From NCBI RefSeq assembly GCF_020554865.1, contig NZ_JAJCIC010000037.1, forward strand, positions 1 through 41,647: a stretch of 41,647 nt of DNA, written 5' to 3'. Made by a program: the position numbers and the translations under genes. Of the stretch, positions 41,607 through 41,647 are shown one piece after another. Below the pieces are notes generated by a model that saw only the letters and a program-made list of their open reading frames with translations, did no database searches and was not told the origin of the DNA. Source of the stretch: Lacrimispora sp. 210928-DFI.3.58 (lineage in GTDB: Bacteria; Bacillota; Clostridia; Lachnospirales; Lachnospiraceae). The first letter of the stretch is position 1; every line of letters starts with the position of its first letter.

Positions 41607-41647
41607 GTTTTTCGCAAATTTAATTCCTGCCGTTCAGCAGCTGGCAG

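Overview
The window looks like a chromosomal segment of a Gram-positive anaerobe of the class Clostridia, most likely a Lachnospiraceae gut commensal. Supporting signs are moderate GC with consensus TTGACA/TATAAT promoters and AGGAGG ribosome sites, a clostridial zf-HC2/polA/coaE/walJ run, ACT-UPF0210 and pta-ackA pairs, YceD-L32, a DUF1847 protein, an RDAC-like small protein and a c-di-AMP receptor of the DarA type. No species assignment is possible from the sequence alone. No prophage, insertion sequence, CRISPR array or rRNA was seen. There is one tRNA.

Layout. 1-332 (-): start of a protein made of 19-residue tandem repeats, cut by the window edge, followed by tRNA-Leu(CAA). 776-8643 (+): zf-HC2 protein, polA, coaE, walJ-like hydrolase, ACT protein, UPF0210 protein, histidine phosphatase, HAD phosphatase. 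8699-10131 (+): promoter, leader RNA with terminator, and an amino-acid:cation symporter. 10132-16372 (-): hydE remnant, cysE with a long attenuator-like leader, two-component system, HMA/TauE-SafE/cupredoxin copper-type fusion. 16473-22430: a sulfur block with a PLP trans-sulfuration enzyme, LarE-like PP-loop protein, C39-like protein, rhodanese-TtcA fusion and RDAC-like protein (+), an IscR-like Rrf2 regulator (-), and cysK (+). 22481-25364 (+): DUF1847, XdhC-like and methyltransferase genes. 25473-32886 (+): lactose/cellobiose-type PTS operon with its own PRD regulator, a purine nucleoside phosphorylase, a Cof phosphatase and a GH13 glucosidase. 32905-34898 (-): bioY with a BirA operator, and tmcAL. 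34982-35229: a 248-bp near-palindrome. 35374-41376 (+): htrA, darA, pta-ackA, yceD-rpmF and a YheO-type regulator.

How it works together. The unifying theme is cysteine and sulfur. cysE makes O-acetylserine, cysK makes cysteine, an IscR-like repressor sits divergently from cysK, and the PLP/LarE/rhodanese-TtcA cluster looks like a sulfur-relay operon. The most interesting observation is upstream of cysE. A consensus promoter is followed by a short ORF with seven Cys codons, four of them consecutive. After that come three segments (GCTTTCC, GGAAAGC, GCTTTCC) that can form either an antiterminator or a strong intrinsic terminator. This has the form of a ribosome-mediated cysteine attenuator. 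The symporter on the opposite side has a comparable promoter-leader-terminator arrangement with three Cys codons in a possible leaderless ORF, and lacks the Arg that binds acidic substrates in its family. cysK has its own small upstream ORF.

Other notable items are a 13-bp perfect hairpin with the ribosome site of the PTS regulator in its loop, a dispersed palindromic repeat present three times after stop codons, a 10-bp palindrome around the -10 box of yceD-rpmF, an internally deleted hydE, and a domain-permuted XdhC. All functions are inferred from sequence motifs; no database search was run.
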